A DNA stretch of 12,524 bases. Source: an uncultured Chloroflexota bacterium (lineage in GTDB: Bacteria; Chloroflexota; Anaerolineae; Aggregatilineales; Phototrophicaceae). Of this stretch, positions 6,127 through 12,524 are shown piece after piece. The position numbers were made by a program, and so were the translations under genes. The stretch is from assembly GCA_937988705.1 (NCBI GenBank), contig CALKIA010000233.1:1-12524 (forward strand), written 5' to 3'. Within the stretch, counting starts at the first letter, position 1. The number at the start of each line of letters is the position of its first letter. The notes beneath the pieces are model-generated. The model made no database searches and had not been told where the DNA came from. It was given only the letters and a program-made list of their open reading frames with translations.

Positions 6127-7242
6127 TCAACCGCAGACTGGCGTCCAGTCGAGGCCGCCGAAGACCCGATCAATCATGGCATACAGGGTGGGGTCGTACG
6201 CCTCAAGTTCTTCCCGCGTGTTGATGTCATTATGAATGCCGTTCGTCGGGATCGCTTCCAGATTGGTGTTGAAGTAGTCCTGCACGCCCTCCGCCCAGTA
6301 TTCTTCGACGGTGCTCATGGCGTAGGTATCCGCCCACAATCCCTCGGCAAGCGCCGCTTCGTAGGCGAGCTGGAGCGCGGCATTGAACTGCGGATCGACC
6401 AGCGCGATGCCCATATCTTTCATGGTGTGGGCGAACTCATGCACGAAAATGTTTTCGCCGAGGTAGGGATCGGTCGGATAGCAGAGCACGTTTTCTTCTG
6501 CGCCGGACATGAGCGGGACTTGAACGTTGCCGCCAAAACCGCGTGACCGCGCGTTCCAATCCATGTTGGGGTCATCGCGCAGGAAGGCGTATTCCGGCAG
6601 ATCGGTAATGCCCTCGTCTTCGGCGACAAGGCCGATGATTAGCTTGTGTTCGAGCATCTGCTCGACAACCTGCGGATGGGCATCGAGCATCGTCGCGACG
6701 ATGCCCCACGCCGCTTGTAGAGCGCTTTCCGGTACTTGCGCTGAACTCGTGATCGGAATGCCCGCATAGTCGCACATGATCGCATAGAACGGATCCAGTT
6801 CGTCGGCGGGCGTGACCGGGCGCACGACGCAGCCCTTGGCTGGGTCGAAATCGGTTGTGTTCCTAATTGTCTCCGGACGGTAGGTGAAGTCGAGCGGCGA
6901 CGCGGGCGCGGTGAATGGCTCGCCGATGGTCACGACTTCATCGCGGCTGGCGCTGGCAGTCACACGGGTCATCTCGTCGCCGTTGGCGCTGCGCACTATC
7001 CATTCGTGTCCGTCATAGGTGGGCTGCGTGATCGACATGCCCGGCGCAATCTCCGTGTAGAACTGTTCCTGACAGCTATAGTTCACCCAAAAGAGGCTGA
7101 CCGAATCGGCCAAGTAGTTTTCGAAATAGAGTGTAGCCGCCGCGTTCGTGCCGCTGCTCGAGCAGCTTTGGGCGTGCAGTGGTGTGGCTGGCCTGCTGAA
7201 GATCAGCAGCAGAACGAATATACAGACGATGATGGCTTTCAT
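6127..7242 (-). CDS. Secreted zinc metallopeptidase with N-terminal VHL-beta-like domain
   Basis: The product is 371 residues. The start at 7242 is chosen over upstream in-frame codons because GGAGG (7254-7250) stands seven bases before it and a signal peptide begins there: MKAIIVCIFVLLLIFSRPAT with probable cleavage after PLHA (residue 24). Residues about 35-95 match the von Hippel-Lindau beta-domain pattern: LYFENYLADSVSLFWVNY, YTEIAPG, then TYDGHEWIVR. The C-terminal half has HEFAH at 268-272 (the zincin HExxH motif) and a downstream EEYWAEGVQDYF (313-324) whose Glu314 or Glu318 would be the third zinc ligand, as in gluzincins. The protein is therefore probably exported and hydrolyses peptide bonds. 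Its substrate is unknown and no close family name is recalled. Several cysteines (27, 57, 138, 157, 254, 370) could form disulfides. The stop is convergent with rpsA. The ATG overlaps the stop of the membrane protein gene (ATGA), implying coupling. Confidence 0.78.
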   Translation of the reverse strand: MKAIIVCIFVLLLIFSRPATPLHAQSCSSSGTNAAATLYFENYLADSVSLFWVNYSCQEQFYTEIAPGMSITQPTYDGHEWIVRSANGDEMTRVTASASRDEVVTIGEPFTAPASPLDFTYRPETIRNTTDFDPAKGCVVRPVTPADELDPFYAIMCDYAGIPITSSAQVPESALQAAWGIVATMLDAHPQVVEQMLEHKLIIGLVAEDEGITDLPEYAFLRDDPNMDWNARSRGFGGNVQVPLMSGAEENVLCYPTDPYLGENIFVHEFAHTMKDMGIALVDPQFNAALQLAYEAALAEGLWADTYAMSTVEEYWAEGVQDYFNTNLEAIPTNGIHNDINTREELEAYDPTLYAMIDRVFGGLDWTPVCG

Positions 7243-8321
7243 GCGGATTCCTCCAGGGGCAGCGCGGGCGGTACGGCCAGATAACTCGCGAACACGCCGA
7301 CCGCGCCGCACAGCAGCGGCACGCCCAGCCACATGTGAATCGTCCACCACAGACCGCGGCGGTAGATTTCAATGCCCACCTGATTGAGCAGTACCATGAA
7401 CAGCAGGAAATAGGCGAACGGCACGACAAAACTGAACAGGCGGAGGCGTTCCGGGCGCGTAGCGGACGGCTTGAGGAAATAGAGCAGCGCATCAGCGAGG
7501 AGGCCGGTCAGCGGTGCGACGAGCAGCAGCCAGCGGAAGCTCGCCTCGTCGCGGATATGGAGCAAGAACATCAGCGTGGCGTTGAGGGTGAGCATGAGCG
7601 TCACGCTGCCGACGGGGAGCGTCCAGCGGCGCAGCGCGAACAGGATTACGCTCATGAAGATCGCCGTGGCGACCAACGCCGAGCCGACGCCGTAGGCATC
7701 GACCCACCCCATGCCGCGCGCCATCGGGGCAATCAGCGAGTTCGGGTTGTTGAAGGGGCTGATGAACATGGTGAAGAACATCATTGCGGACATGAGATAG
7801 GTCAGCGTGAACACAGCCGGCAGCAGATCGCGCCAGCCGCGCGCCTGCTTGCGCCCCCACGCCGCGCGCAGCGGGCCGGAGACGAAGACGAACGACCCCA
7901 AGGCGAGGATCAGATGCGCCGGACTGAGCAGGGCTTCGGTGTTGGCTTCGAAGCCAAACGTCTCATGCCAGAACAGGTCGAACACGCCGCCGAAGCCGAA
8001 GATCAGAATGCCGACCAGCGAGGGCATGTAGCCGATGGGCAGGGCGCGCCACCAGTTGTAACCCTTCATCACGTTGCGGAAATGCGACAATATGAGGAAC
8101 AAACCGACGGCGGCGTAGCCCGAATAGAGGACGCCGTGCCACGGGGTGAAAAACGTGTTATCGACGCGCCCGTGATTATGCGCCCAGCCATCGAGGAACA
8201 ACCCGCCGACGAACCACGCCGACAGGAGCGTGACCACAAGGTCAAAACGCACGCTGCCGGGCGGCGCGGCGGTGCGGCTGATCCGGGCAGGGCGGGAGAA
8301 CGGTTGATCGATCGTCGCCAT
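7239..8321 (-). CDS. Polytopic membrane protein with conserved-looking histidines, function unknown
   Basis: The product is 360 residues with about ten predicted hydrophobic helices (near 28-45, 63-80, 96-117, 133-152, 166-188, 211-230, 236-256, 263-283, 294-315, 325-349). The start is ATG 8321, favoured over TTG 8327 because AAAGGA lies eight bases upstream of the ATG. Histidines cluster at membrane edges: DGWAHNHGRVDNTFFTPWH (His48, 50, 62), FDLFWHETFG (His119) and LLSPAHL (His136). This pattern suggests metal or haem binding or a membrane-embedded active site, but that is inference; I do not recognise the family. It overlaps the metallopeptidase start by four bases (ATGA) and is the first gene of that two-gene operon. 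A processing, transport or membrane-anchoring relation to the secreted peptidase is possible but not shown. Confidence 0.8.
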   Translation of the reverse strand: MATIDQPFSRPARISRTAAPPGSVRFDLVVTLLSAWFVGGLFLDGWAHNHGRVDNTFFTPWHGVLYSGYAAVGLFLILSHFRNVMKGYNWWRALPIGYMPSLVGILIFGFGGVFDLFWHETFGFEANTEALLSPAHLILALGSFVFVSGPLRAAWGRKQARGWRDLLPAVFTLTYLMSAMMFFTMFISPFNNPNSLIAPMARGMGWVDAYGVGSALVATAIFMSVILFALRRWTLPVGSVTLMLTLNATLMFLLHIRDEASFRWLLLVAPLTGLLADALLYFLKPSATRPERLRLFSFVVPFAYFLLFMVLLNQVGIEIYRRGLWWTIHMWLGVPLLCGAVGVFASYLAVPPALPLEESA

Positions 8322-8352
8322 CTGCAATATCCTTTCTCATCTGAGGATGCAG

Positions 8353-8422
8353 ATTATACGCACGGCGGACGGAATCACGGCAAAGTTCTTTTTTGCCGAT
8401 TTCCGCGGGTATTGGAGATAAT
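8353..8422. promoter_or_regulatory. Divergent promoter region with shared inverted repeat
   Basis: For the minus-strand operon, TATAAT reads at 8358-8353, with TTGCCG at 8383-8378 (19-nt spacer). For the plus-strand ppgK, TTGCCG (8393-8398), 18 nt and GATAAT (8417-8422) form a promoter. The two -35 boxes are the halves of one inverted repeat, CGGCAAA (8378-8384) and TTTGCCG (8392-8398), separated by seven bases. This could be chance symmetry of two -35 boxes or a binding site for a shared regulator. Confidence 0.5.
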
Positions 8423-8453
8423 AGACTCGGCTCTATCAAGAGGAGATGATGAC

Positions 8454-9197
8454 ATGGCGATTCTCGGAATCGATATTGGCGGCTCTGGCATCAAAGGGGC
8501 ACCCGTAGACACAAGCGCAGGCATACTGCTGGCAGAACGTATTCGCGTCGAAACGCCGCAGCCAGCGACTCCCGAAGCCGTCGCCAATGGCGTGGCAGAG
8601 ATCGTGCGTCATTTCAAATGGGAAGGCTCCATCGGCTGCGGCTACCCCGGGGTGGTCAAGCACGGGCGCACACTGAGCGCTGCGAATGTCGACGCGGGCT
8701 GGATCGATTTGGAGGCGGAACATCTGCTGACGCACAAAACAGGCTGTCGCGTCACGTTGATCAACGATGCGGATGCGGCCGGGCTGGCGGAAATGCGCTT
8801 TGGCGCCGGGCTGAACAACCCGAACCCGGTGATGATGCTGACCATCGGCACGGGGATCGGTGCGGCGTTGTTCGTGAACGGGCATCTGGTGCCGAATCTC
8901 GAACTCGGTCACCTCGTCATTCGTGGCAAGGATGCCGAGAATCGCGCTTCGGATCGCATCCGGCTCGAAAAAGGCCTCTCATGGAAACAGTGGGCGCGGC
9001 GCTTTAACGAATATCTCGCTTATTTGGATAAGTTGTTTTCGCCTGACCTCTACATTCTGGGTGGTGGTGTGAGCAAACGCTTTGACAAATACAAGGAATT
9101 CCTGCAAGCGAATGCAGATATCGTCCCGGCGAAAATGTTGAACGACGCGGGGATCATCGGCGCGGCCATGAACGCGGTCGAACACGAGACGCATTAG
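8454..9197 (+). CDS. ppgK: Polyphosphate glucokinase (ROK family)
   Basis: This enzyme phosphorylates glucose to glucose-6-phosphate using inorganic polyphosphate, and often ATP as well; EC 2.7.1.63. The start is ATG 8454 with AGGAG at 8441-8445; the frame is open much further upstream, but only as antisense of the membrane protein gene. The product is 247 residues, the usual length. Motifs: phosphate-1 loop GIDIGGSGIKG (5-15), TPQPATPEAV (34-43), GCGYPGVVK (61-69), NDADAAGLAEMRFGAG (104-119) with probable catalytic base Asp105, phosphate-2 loop LTIGTGIGAALF (129-140), ELGHL (150-154) and SPDLYILGGGVSK (196-208). The zinc-binding CxCGxxGCxE motif of many ROK proteins is absent, as expected for this subgroup, which is common in Actinobacteria and Chloroflexota. 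Monocistronic and divergent from the membrane protein operon. Confidence 0.93.
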   Translation: MAILGIDIGGSGIKGAPVDTSAGILLAERIRVETPQPATPEAVANGVAEIVRHFKWEGSIGCGYPGVVKHGRTLSAANVDAGWIDLEAEHLLTHKTGCRVTLINDADAAGLAEMRFGAGLNNPNPVMMLTIGTGIGAALFVNGHLVPNLELGHLVIRGKDAENRASDRIRLEKGLSWKQWARRFNEYLAYLDKLFSPDLYILGGGVSKRFDKYKEFLQANADIVPAKMLNDAGIIGAAMNAVEHETH

Positions 9198-9251
9198 GAG
9201 CGGTTAGCGGTTTGCTTTTGGCTGACAGCGTGATTGGCTCGGTGACACACT

Positions 9252-9311
9252 GTGTAGGGACAGCCTTCTGCCTGTCCGTCGCGGCGGACGCATAGAAGCG
9301 CGTCCCTACAC
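9252..9311. repeat. Intergenic palindromic repeat (GTGTAGGGAC type)
   Basis: A perfect 10-bp terminal inverted repeat, GTGTAGGGAC (9252-9261) and GTCCCTACAC (9302-9311), encloses several alternative inner hairpins: GGACAG/CTGTCC (9258-9277), GTCCG/CGGAC (9274-9289) and GGACGC/GCGTCC (9286-9305). No coding capacity. It looks like a REP/MITE-like dispersed intergenic element. It also could act as a terminator for ppgK, although there is no T-run. Confidence 0.6.
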
Positions 9312-9401
9312 CACCGCCCTCCTGATTTGCGGAATCTGGTACGTCAGACTGAAGACTCGCACGACATCGCGTCACGATAAGTATTTTGGGGATGCCTCTG
9401 C

Positions 9402-9433
9402 TAAAATAGACCCATGTCGTATTCAGTTTAGGA
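9402..9433 (+). promoter_or_regulatory. Weak -10 box and ribosome binding site of glyA-gcvT
   Basis: TAAAAT (9402-9407) is a candidate -10 box about 35 bases before the ATG; no convincing -35 was found. AGGA (9430-9433) sits eight bases before the ATG and supports the start at 9442. I looked for the conserved cores of a glycine riboswitch in 9198-9441 and did not see them. Confidence 0.35.
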
Positions 9434-9441
9434 CTGCACCC

Positions 9442-12400
9442 ATGCCCAATCACAGAGATTTTCTTTTCCGCGGCGAGCTCTCCGAGCTTGATCCCGATGT
9501 TGCGGAGCTGATCCGCCATGAAACCGCACGGCAGGAGCGGTATCTCATCATGATTCCCTCGGAGAGTACCGTGCCCGAAGCGGTGCGCGAGGCGCTGTCG
9601 TCATCGTTCCACAACATCTACGCCGAGGGCTATCCCCTCGACGAAACGCGCACGATGACGCAGTCCGAAATTCTCGATTACAACGCCCGCTTACCGGAAT
9701 ATCGCCGGGTGGCGGACAAACGCTATTACAAAGGCACGGAATACGCCAACATCGTCGAAGCCTTGGCGCGGCGGCGCGCGGCGGAACTGTTCGCCACGCC
9801 GCAGTACCCCGCCGAGAAGCTGTTCGTCAACGTGCAACCGCTGTCCGGCGCACCGGCCAACAGCGCGATCTTCACGGGCTTGATCAGCGTGGGCGACACC
9901 ATCATGGGGATGGACTTGCTGCAAGGCGGTCACCTGACGCATGGCAGCCCGGTCGCGCGCAGCGGCAAGCAGTACAAAGTCGCGAGCTACGGCGTTGATC
10001 CGGTGACGGAACGCCTCGACTACGACGCGATTCGCAAAATCGCGCTGGAAGCCCGCCCGAAGATCATCATCGCGGGTTTCACAAGCTATCCCTTCGCGCC
10101 GGACTGGCAGGCCTTCAAAGACATTGCGCAGGAAGTCGGCGCGTATCTCATGGCGGATATCGCGCACGTCGCCGGGCTGGTGATTGCGGGTGTGTACCCG
10201 TCGCCGATTGGCATTGCCGATGTGGTGAGCTTCACGACGCACAAGACGCTGGCGGGGCCGCGCGGCGCGGTGATCATCACGCACCGCAGCGATGTGGCGA
10301 ACAAAGTGGATCGCGGTGTGTTTCCCGGTGAACAGGGCGGCCCGCATGTCCATGCGATTGCGGCGCTGGCAGTGTCACTGCGCCTCGCCTACACCGATCA
10401 GTTTAAGCAGTTGCAGAAGCAGACGGTCGATAACGCGATCCAGTTGGCGGCCAAGCTCGAACAGCGCGGCTTACGCGTCGCCTACGGCGGCACAGGCAGC
10501 CACATGATTCTGGTCGATACCAAAAATGTCGTCGGCCCAGACGGCACGCCGCTGAGCGGTGACATTGCTGCGCGCATCCTCGACCTCGCGGGCATTGTGT
10601 GCAATCGCAATACCATCCCCGGCGATGTGAGCGCTTTACGGGCATCTGGCATTCGCCTCGGCACGCCGTGGATTACGCAGCGTGGTTTTGGCGCGGCGGA
10701 GATCGACCAGCTCGGCGATTTGATTGCCGATTTGCTGCAGGCGTGCGTACCCTTCAGCTACACGGGCAAGAAGCGCCCAGAACCGCGCGCCAAAGTCGAT
10801 TTTGACACGCTCCAGCGCGTTAAAACGGGCGTGCGTGACCTATCAGCCAGCGTGGGGATTGATACCAGCGCGGGCGACGAAGACTACCCACACTTCTACT
10901 ACATGGATCGGGTCGTCGACTCGGAAAACTGGGCGACGCTGGCGATCCGCGACATCGGCCATGTGGACGCCGGACGCTTCCTGCAATTTGCGCTGTCCAG
11001 TGATGTGCAGGCGCTGCAGGCGGGCGAACAGCAGGCGACGCTGGTGCTGGAAGCCGATGGTTCGGTGATGGCGCACGGTGTCGTGGAACGGCTGGAGGAC
11101 GGCCACTATCTGCTGCACGTCGAGGCGAACGGCGCGCGCGTTGCGGCGTGGCTGCGCGCCCTCTCGGATGGTTTCGTGCTGTGCGACCCGGTCGATCCGT
11201 ATGCGAAAGCGCCCGGCCCGGTCGATGTGGCCAGTTACGGTCAGACGGATCGCAGTCGCGTGACCGTCGAACTGGCGGATGTGTACGCGCCGAAAGCCTA
11301 CTATGTCGGCATCAACGGGGCGAACTTCGCGGGCGCGCAGTCGGCGCCGCTGCCAATCTTCCAGTGGACAGAACCCGCCGAGGGCGAACCGAAGAGCACG
11401 CCGATCACTGCGCTGCACAAGGAACTCGGCGCGAAGATGGCGCCGTTCGCGGGCTACGAGATGCCGCTGTGGTACACCACGGTGAAGCAGGAACACGCGG
11501 CAGTGCGCACGAGCGCAGGCGTGTTCGACGTGACGCATATGGGCGTGTTTGACGCTCAGGGTGCAGGTGCCGCGGCGTTCCTCGATGCGGTGACCGCCAA
11601 CGATGTGTACAGCCTCGCGGTGGGCGAATCGCACTACACCTATCTGCTGGATGTGGACGGTGTGCCGCTTGACGACCTGATGATCTATCGGGTGGCGGGC
11701 GACCACTACCTGATCGTCGTCAATGCCTCGAACAACGATAAGAACTGGGCGTGGCTGAATGCGGTCAAGAATGGCACGGTCGCCATCGATGCGGCGCGGC
11801 CTGAACGGCGCATCGCCGGGGCGGATCGCCTTGTGCTGCGCGATCTGCGCGCGGAGTCGAGCGGGACGGATCGGCGCGTGGATGTGGCGCTGCAAGGCCC
11901 GACCAGCAAGACGGCGCTGTTGTCGCTGGGCACATCGGACGCGGACAAGAAGAAGATCAACGCGCTGCCGTGGGCGGGCGTGACGACGGCGACCGTGGGC
12001 GAGTACAACCTGATCATCTCGCGCACGGGCTACACGGGCGAACGTATGGCCTTTGAGCTGTTCGTGCATCCCGATCAGGCGGCGGCGCTGTTCCGCGATT
12101 TGCTGGCGGCAGGCGTCACCCCGGCGGGGCTGGCCGCGCGTGATAGTCTGCGCACGGAAGCGGGCTTACCGCTGTACGGTCACGAACTGGGCGGCGAGCA
12201 TAAACTCAACCCGGCAGATGCGGGCTTCGGTAGTTATGTCAAGCTGAGCAAGCCGTTCTTCGTTGGCAAGCTGGCGTTTGCCCAGCATGAGCAGGAGCGC
12301 GACCACCAGATTGCGCGCTTCCGGCTGAATACGCTCGGCGCCCGCCCGCCGCATCCCGGCGATATCATCATGGATGCGAACGGGAAACTGGTCGGCTTTG

Positions 12401-12524
12401 TGACGTCGTGCAGCATTGACAGCCAAGGTTATCAACTGGGGCAGGCGCTGCTGCATGAGGATGTGAACGCCGATGGAACACCGATCCATGTGATGGTGGG
12501 CGCCACGGCGAGTCGGACTCCGGT
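9442..12524 (+). CDS. Fused serine hydroxymethyltransferase - glycine cleavage T protein (3'-truncated)
   Basis: The frame is open without a stop from ATG 9442 to the window end, at least 1027 codons. Residues about 1-440 are SHMT (GlyA): YAEGYP (60-65), RYYKG (94-98), NVQPLSG, GGHLTHGSPV, DIAHVAGLV (Asp239, His242), the PLP lysine Lys268 in TTHKTLAGPRG, FPGEQGGP and SGIRLGTP (Arg405). A spacer of about 210 residues follows; its 512-577 part resembles a degenerate GcvT folate-domain segment. From about 654 to the end is GcvT: LGAKMAPFAGYEMPLWY, FDVTHMG (695-701), PLDDLMIYR (742-750, folate-contacting Asp region), GYTGE (863-867), RDSLRTEAGLPLYGHEL. The last residues of the barrel domain lie beyond the window. 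SHMT interconverts serine and glycine with tetrahydrofolate. GcvT takes the aminomethyl group from lipoyl-H protein and makes methylene-tetrahydrofolate, the cofactor SHMT uses. A fusion would couple these one-carbon steps in the cytosol. No gcvH, gcvP or lpd is visible here. Confidence 0.93.
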   Translation, partial: MPNHRDFLFRGELSELDPDVAELIRHETARQERYLIMIPSESTVPEAVREALSSSFHNIYAEGYPLDETRTMTQSEILDYNARLPEYRRVADKRYYKGTEYANIVEALARRRAAELFATPQYPAEKLFVNVQPLSGAPANSAIFTGLISVGDTIMGMDLLQGGHLTHGSPVARSGKQYKVASYGVDPVTERLDYDAIRKIALEARPKIIIAGFTSYPFAPDWQAFKDIAQEVGAYLMADIAHVAGLVIAGVYPSPIGIADVVSFTTHKTLAGPRGAVIITHRSDVANKVDRGVFPGEQGGPHVHAIAALAVSLRLAYTDQFKQLQKQTVDNAIQLAAKLEQRGLRVAYGGTGSHMILVDTKNVVGPDGTPLSGDIAARILDLAGIVCNRNTIPGDVSALRASGIRLGTPWITQRGFGAAEIDQLGDLIADLLQACVPFSYTGKKRPEPRAKVDFDTLQRVKTGVRDLSASVGIDTSAGDEDYPHFYYMDRVVDSENWATLAIRDIGHVDAGRFLQFALSSDVQALQAGEQQATLVLEADGSVMAHGVVERLEDGHYLLHVEANGARVAAWLRALSDGFVLCDPVDPYAKAPGPVDVASYGQTDRSRVTVELADVYAPKAYYVGINGANFAGAQSAPLPIFQWTEPAEGEPKSTPITALHKELGAKMAPFAGYEMPLWYTTVKQEHAAVRTSAGVFDVTHMGVFDAQGAGAAAFLDAVTANDVYSLAVGESHYTYLLDVDGVPLDDLMIYRVAGDHYLIVVNASNNDKNWAWLNAVKNGTVAIDAARPERRIAGADRLVLRDLRAESSGTDRRVDVALQGPTSKTALLSLGTSDADKKKINALPWAGVTTATVGEYNLIISRTGYTGERMAFELFVHPDQAAALFRDLLAAGVTPAGLAARDSLRTEAGLPLYGHELGGEHKLNPADAGFGSYVKLSKPFFVGKLAFAQHEQERDHQIARFRLNTLGARPPHPGDIIMDANGKLVGFVTSCSIDSQGYQLGQALLHEDVNADGTPIHVMVGATASRTP

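Noticed and set aside
7335..8453. A long plus-strand open frame running in phase into ppgK, which would make a 620-residue protein
   Set aside because: It is antisense to the ten-helix membrane protein. Its translation is a low-complexity mix rich in Glu, Arg, Gln and Ala with no domain, and ppgK has its own ATG with a good AGGAG site at 8441.
9198..9441. Possible glycine riboswitch before glyA-gcvT
   Set aside because: The position is right for one, but I could not find the conserved core segments; the space is largely occupied by the palindromic element. A covariance-model search (Rfam gcvT, RF00504) would settle it.
10843..12069. A 408-codon minus-strand open frame
   Set aside because: It is antisense to the well-supported GcvT part, is rich in Arg, His and Val as expected from high-GC shadow frames, and has no recognisable motif.
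1..12524. CRISPR arrays, tRNA/rRNA genes, insertion sequences, defence or phage genes
   Set aside because: No spaced identical repeats, cloverleaf with an anticodon arm, transposase/integrase motif or nuclease/toxin signature was seen on either strand.

Overview
This is a roughly 60% G+C bacterial stretch with dense coding, good Shine-Dalgarno sites and recurrent intergenic palindromes. The gene set fits Chloroflexota (Anaerolineae-like): a four-domain ribosomal protein S1, a polyphosphate glucokinase of the actinobacterial/chloroflexal type, a THUMP-like methyltransferase and a Thermus/Bacillus-type P5C dehydrogenase. This placement is inferred from family resemblance, not from a marker search. 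No mobile element, CRISPR array, tRNA or rRNA was seen.

Layout. (1) 3-1190, +: 5'-truncated THUMP-like SAM methyltransferase, closed by a strong hairpin terminator. (2) 1191-1634: a long non-coding stretch with a degenerate 11-nt tandem repeat (about 1354-1475), a TATAAT promoter and an operator-like palindromic leader. (3) 1635-3194, +: L-glutamate-gamma-semialdehyde dehydrogenase. (4) 3195-3524: palindromic repeats. (5) 3525-3998, +: YfiT/DinB-like thiol-transferase-fold protein. (6) 4114-4641, +: type I phosphoribosyltransferase. (7) 4801-6060, +: ribosomal protein S1, followed by an intrinsic terminator. (8) 6127-8321, -: a translation-coupled pair, a ten-helix His-rich membrane protein and then a secreted zinc metallopeptidase with an N-terminal VHL-beta-like domain. 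(9) 8454-9197, +: polyphosphate glucokinase, divergent from that pair. (10) 9442 to the window end, +: one uninterrupted reading frame of at least 1027 codons that fuses serine hydroxymethyltransferase (GlyA) to the glycine-cleavage T protein (GcvT).

How the genes relate. Most are independent housekeeping transcription units: one-carbon/glycine metabolism, proline/glutamate catabolism, purine salvage, polyphosphate-driven glucose phosphorylation and translation. The only clear operon is the membrane protein/metallopeptidase pair, joined by an ATGA overlap.

Most unusual content. The GlyA-GcvT fusion joins two enzymes that both act on glycine and tetrahydrofolate. It also carries what looks like a second, degenerate copy of part of the GcvT folate-binding region between the two enzymes, plus an insertion of about 27 residues in the SHMT active-site neighbourhood. 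The second highlight is the VHL-beta/zincin secreted protein with its coupled membrane partner. The third is the 11-nt periodic repeat upstream of the dehydrogenase gene.
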